In this document: positions 22,719-23,278 of the stretch, piece after piece
How the letters are laid out: each line of letters opens with the position of its first letter
How positions within the stretch are numbered: the stretch's first letter is position 1
Origin: Lachnospiraceae bacterium UBA2864
GTDB taxonomy: Bacteria; Bacillota; Clostridia; Lachnospirales; Lachnospiraceae
Assembly: GCA_002350525.1 (NCBI GenBank)
Contig: DEFA01000030.1
Coordinates: 1 to 23,278, forward strand
Direction of reading: 5' to 3'
Length of the DNA: 23,278 bases
The notes under the pieces: generated by a model
What the model saw: the letters and a program-made list of their open reading frames with translations, nothing else
Told to the model about the DNA's origin: nothing
Databases searched by the model: none
Made by a program: the position numbers and the translations under genes

Positions 22719-23278
22719 ATGGCAGCAAATTATAAGTTTGAAACCCTTCAGCTTCATGTAGGTCAGGAACAGGCAGATCCCGCAACCGATTCCAGGGCGG
22801 TGCCGATCTATCAGACTACATCCTATGTCTTCCACAACAGCAAGCATGCGGCGGACCGCTTTGGTCTCGCGGATGCGGGCAATATTTACGGCAGACTCAC
22901 CAATTCCACACAGGATGTTCTGGAGAAGAGACTGGCAGCGCTGGAGGGTGGAAGTGCAGCACTGGCGGTTTCATCCGGCGCAGCTGCGATCACGTATACA
23001 ATTGAGGCACTGGCGGCAAACGGCGGCCACATCGTAGCACAGAAGACGATCTATGGCGGAAGCTTTAATCTGCTGTCCCATACACTTCCCCAGTATGGCG
23101 TCACAACGACTTTTGTTGACGCCCACAACCTGGAAGAAGTAGAAGGCGCGATCCAGGACAACACAAGAGCGATCTATCTTGAGACTCTTGGAAATCCCAA
23201 CAGCGATATCCCGGACATTGACGCGATCGCGGAAATCGCCCACAAGTACGGCCTTCCTCTGGTCATCGACAATACATT
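22719..23278 (+). CDS. metY: O-acetylhomoserine sulfhydrylase (3' partial)
   Basis: The first 186 residues of a Cys/Met-metabolism PLP enzyme, cut by the window end. The opening (KFETLQLHVGQ..DPATDSRAVPIYQTTSYVF) and the stretches AALEGGSAALAVSSGAAA, YGGSFNLL and LETLGNPNSDIPDI are typical of O-acetylhomoserine aminocarboxypropyltransferase. That enzyme makes homocysteine from O-acetylhomoserine and sulfide on the way to methionine. The PLP lysine lies beyond the window. Related cystathionine gamma-synthases share the fold, but the N-terminus fits MetY better. AAGGAG (22706-22711) lies seven bases before the ATG. Expression is probably controlled by the leader described above. Confidence 0.93.
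   Translation, partial: MAANYKFETLQLHVGQEQADPATDSRAVPIYQTTSYVFHNSKHAADRFGLADAGNIYGRLTNSTQDVLEKRLAALEGGSAALAVSSGAAAITYTIEALAANGGHIVAQKTIYGGSFNLLSHTLPQYGVTTTFVDAHNLEEVEGAIQDNTRAIYLETLGNPNSDIPDIDAIAEIAHKYGLPLVIDNT

Noticed and set aside
22669..22760. Small ORF starting at an ATG just before metY, in another frame
   Set aside because: It has no proper Shine-Dalgarno, overlaps the metY start and has no unusual codon content. I consider it chance.

Overview
The window looks like chromosomal DNA of an anaerobic low-to-moderate-GC Firmicute, most likely a Lachnospiraceae-type clostridium (Butyrivibrio, Roseburia or Eubacterium-like). Clues are the strong AGGAGG ribosome binding sites, frequent TTG starts, short intergenic hairpin terminators, HPr kinase next to a ROK glucokinase, an intracellular GH43 enzyme and a very large PAS/GGDEF/EAL protein. 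No mobile element, CRISPR array, tRNA or rRNA was seen.

Layout. (1) 1-1476: the 3' part of a polyamine ABC transporter gene in which permease (PotC) and binding protein (PotD) are fused. (2) 1580-6481: an apparent operon of an AI-2E/PerM-family membrane protein, leucyl-tRNA synthetase and a translationally coupled unknown membrane protein, closed by a two-way terminator. (3) 6573-8263, minus strand: a cytoplasmic GH43 glycosidase and a LEA-like repeat protein, each with its own terminator. (4) 8378-12342: a membrane-anchored MutS-type ATPase and an unrecognised 694-residue protein behind a near-consensus promoter. (5) 12561-16031: a 1156-residue cyclic-di-GMP enzyme that overlaps tail-to-tail with a uvrC-yqeG pair on the minus strand (15986-18368). 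(6) 18569-20473: hprK-glcK, divergent from uvrC; the shared intergenic region holds two palindromic direct repeats placed exactly on the uvrC promoter.

Directly after glcK (about 20475) base composition and codon choice change sharply towards higher GC, and the genes become a chorismate mutase, a SHOCT-domain protein, a DUF937 protein and the start of metY. In many clostridia uvrC-hprK is followed by murB-rapZ-whiA; that order is broken here. A short open frame that reads like the last codons of another gene, ending one base before a terminator, sits at the junction. The right end may be a rearranged or transferred block, or an assembly join.

The most interesting item is the 350-base leader of metY (22367-22718). 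A good promoter is followed by a 40-codon ORF with its own Shine-Dalgarno and a Cys-Met-Met-Cys-Met-Arg-Met run. Part of that ORF is perfectly complementary over 10 bases, plus a further 5, to the left arm of a downstream intrinsic terminator. This has the logic of a ribosome-mediated attenuator sensing methionine and/or cysteine supply, controlling a homocysteine-forming enzyme.
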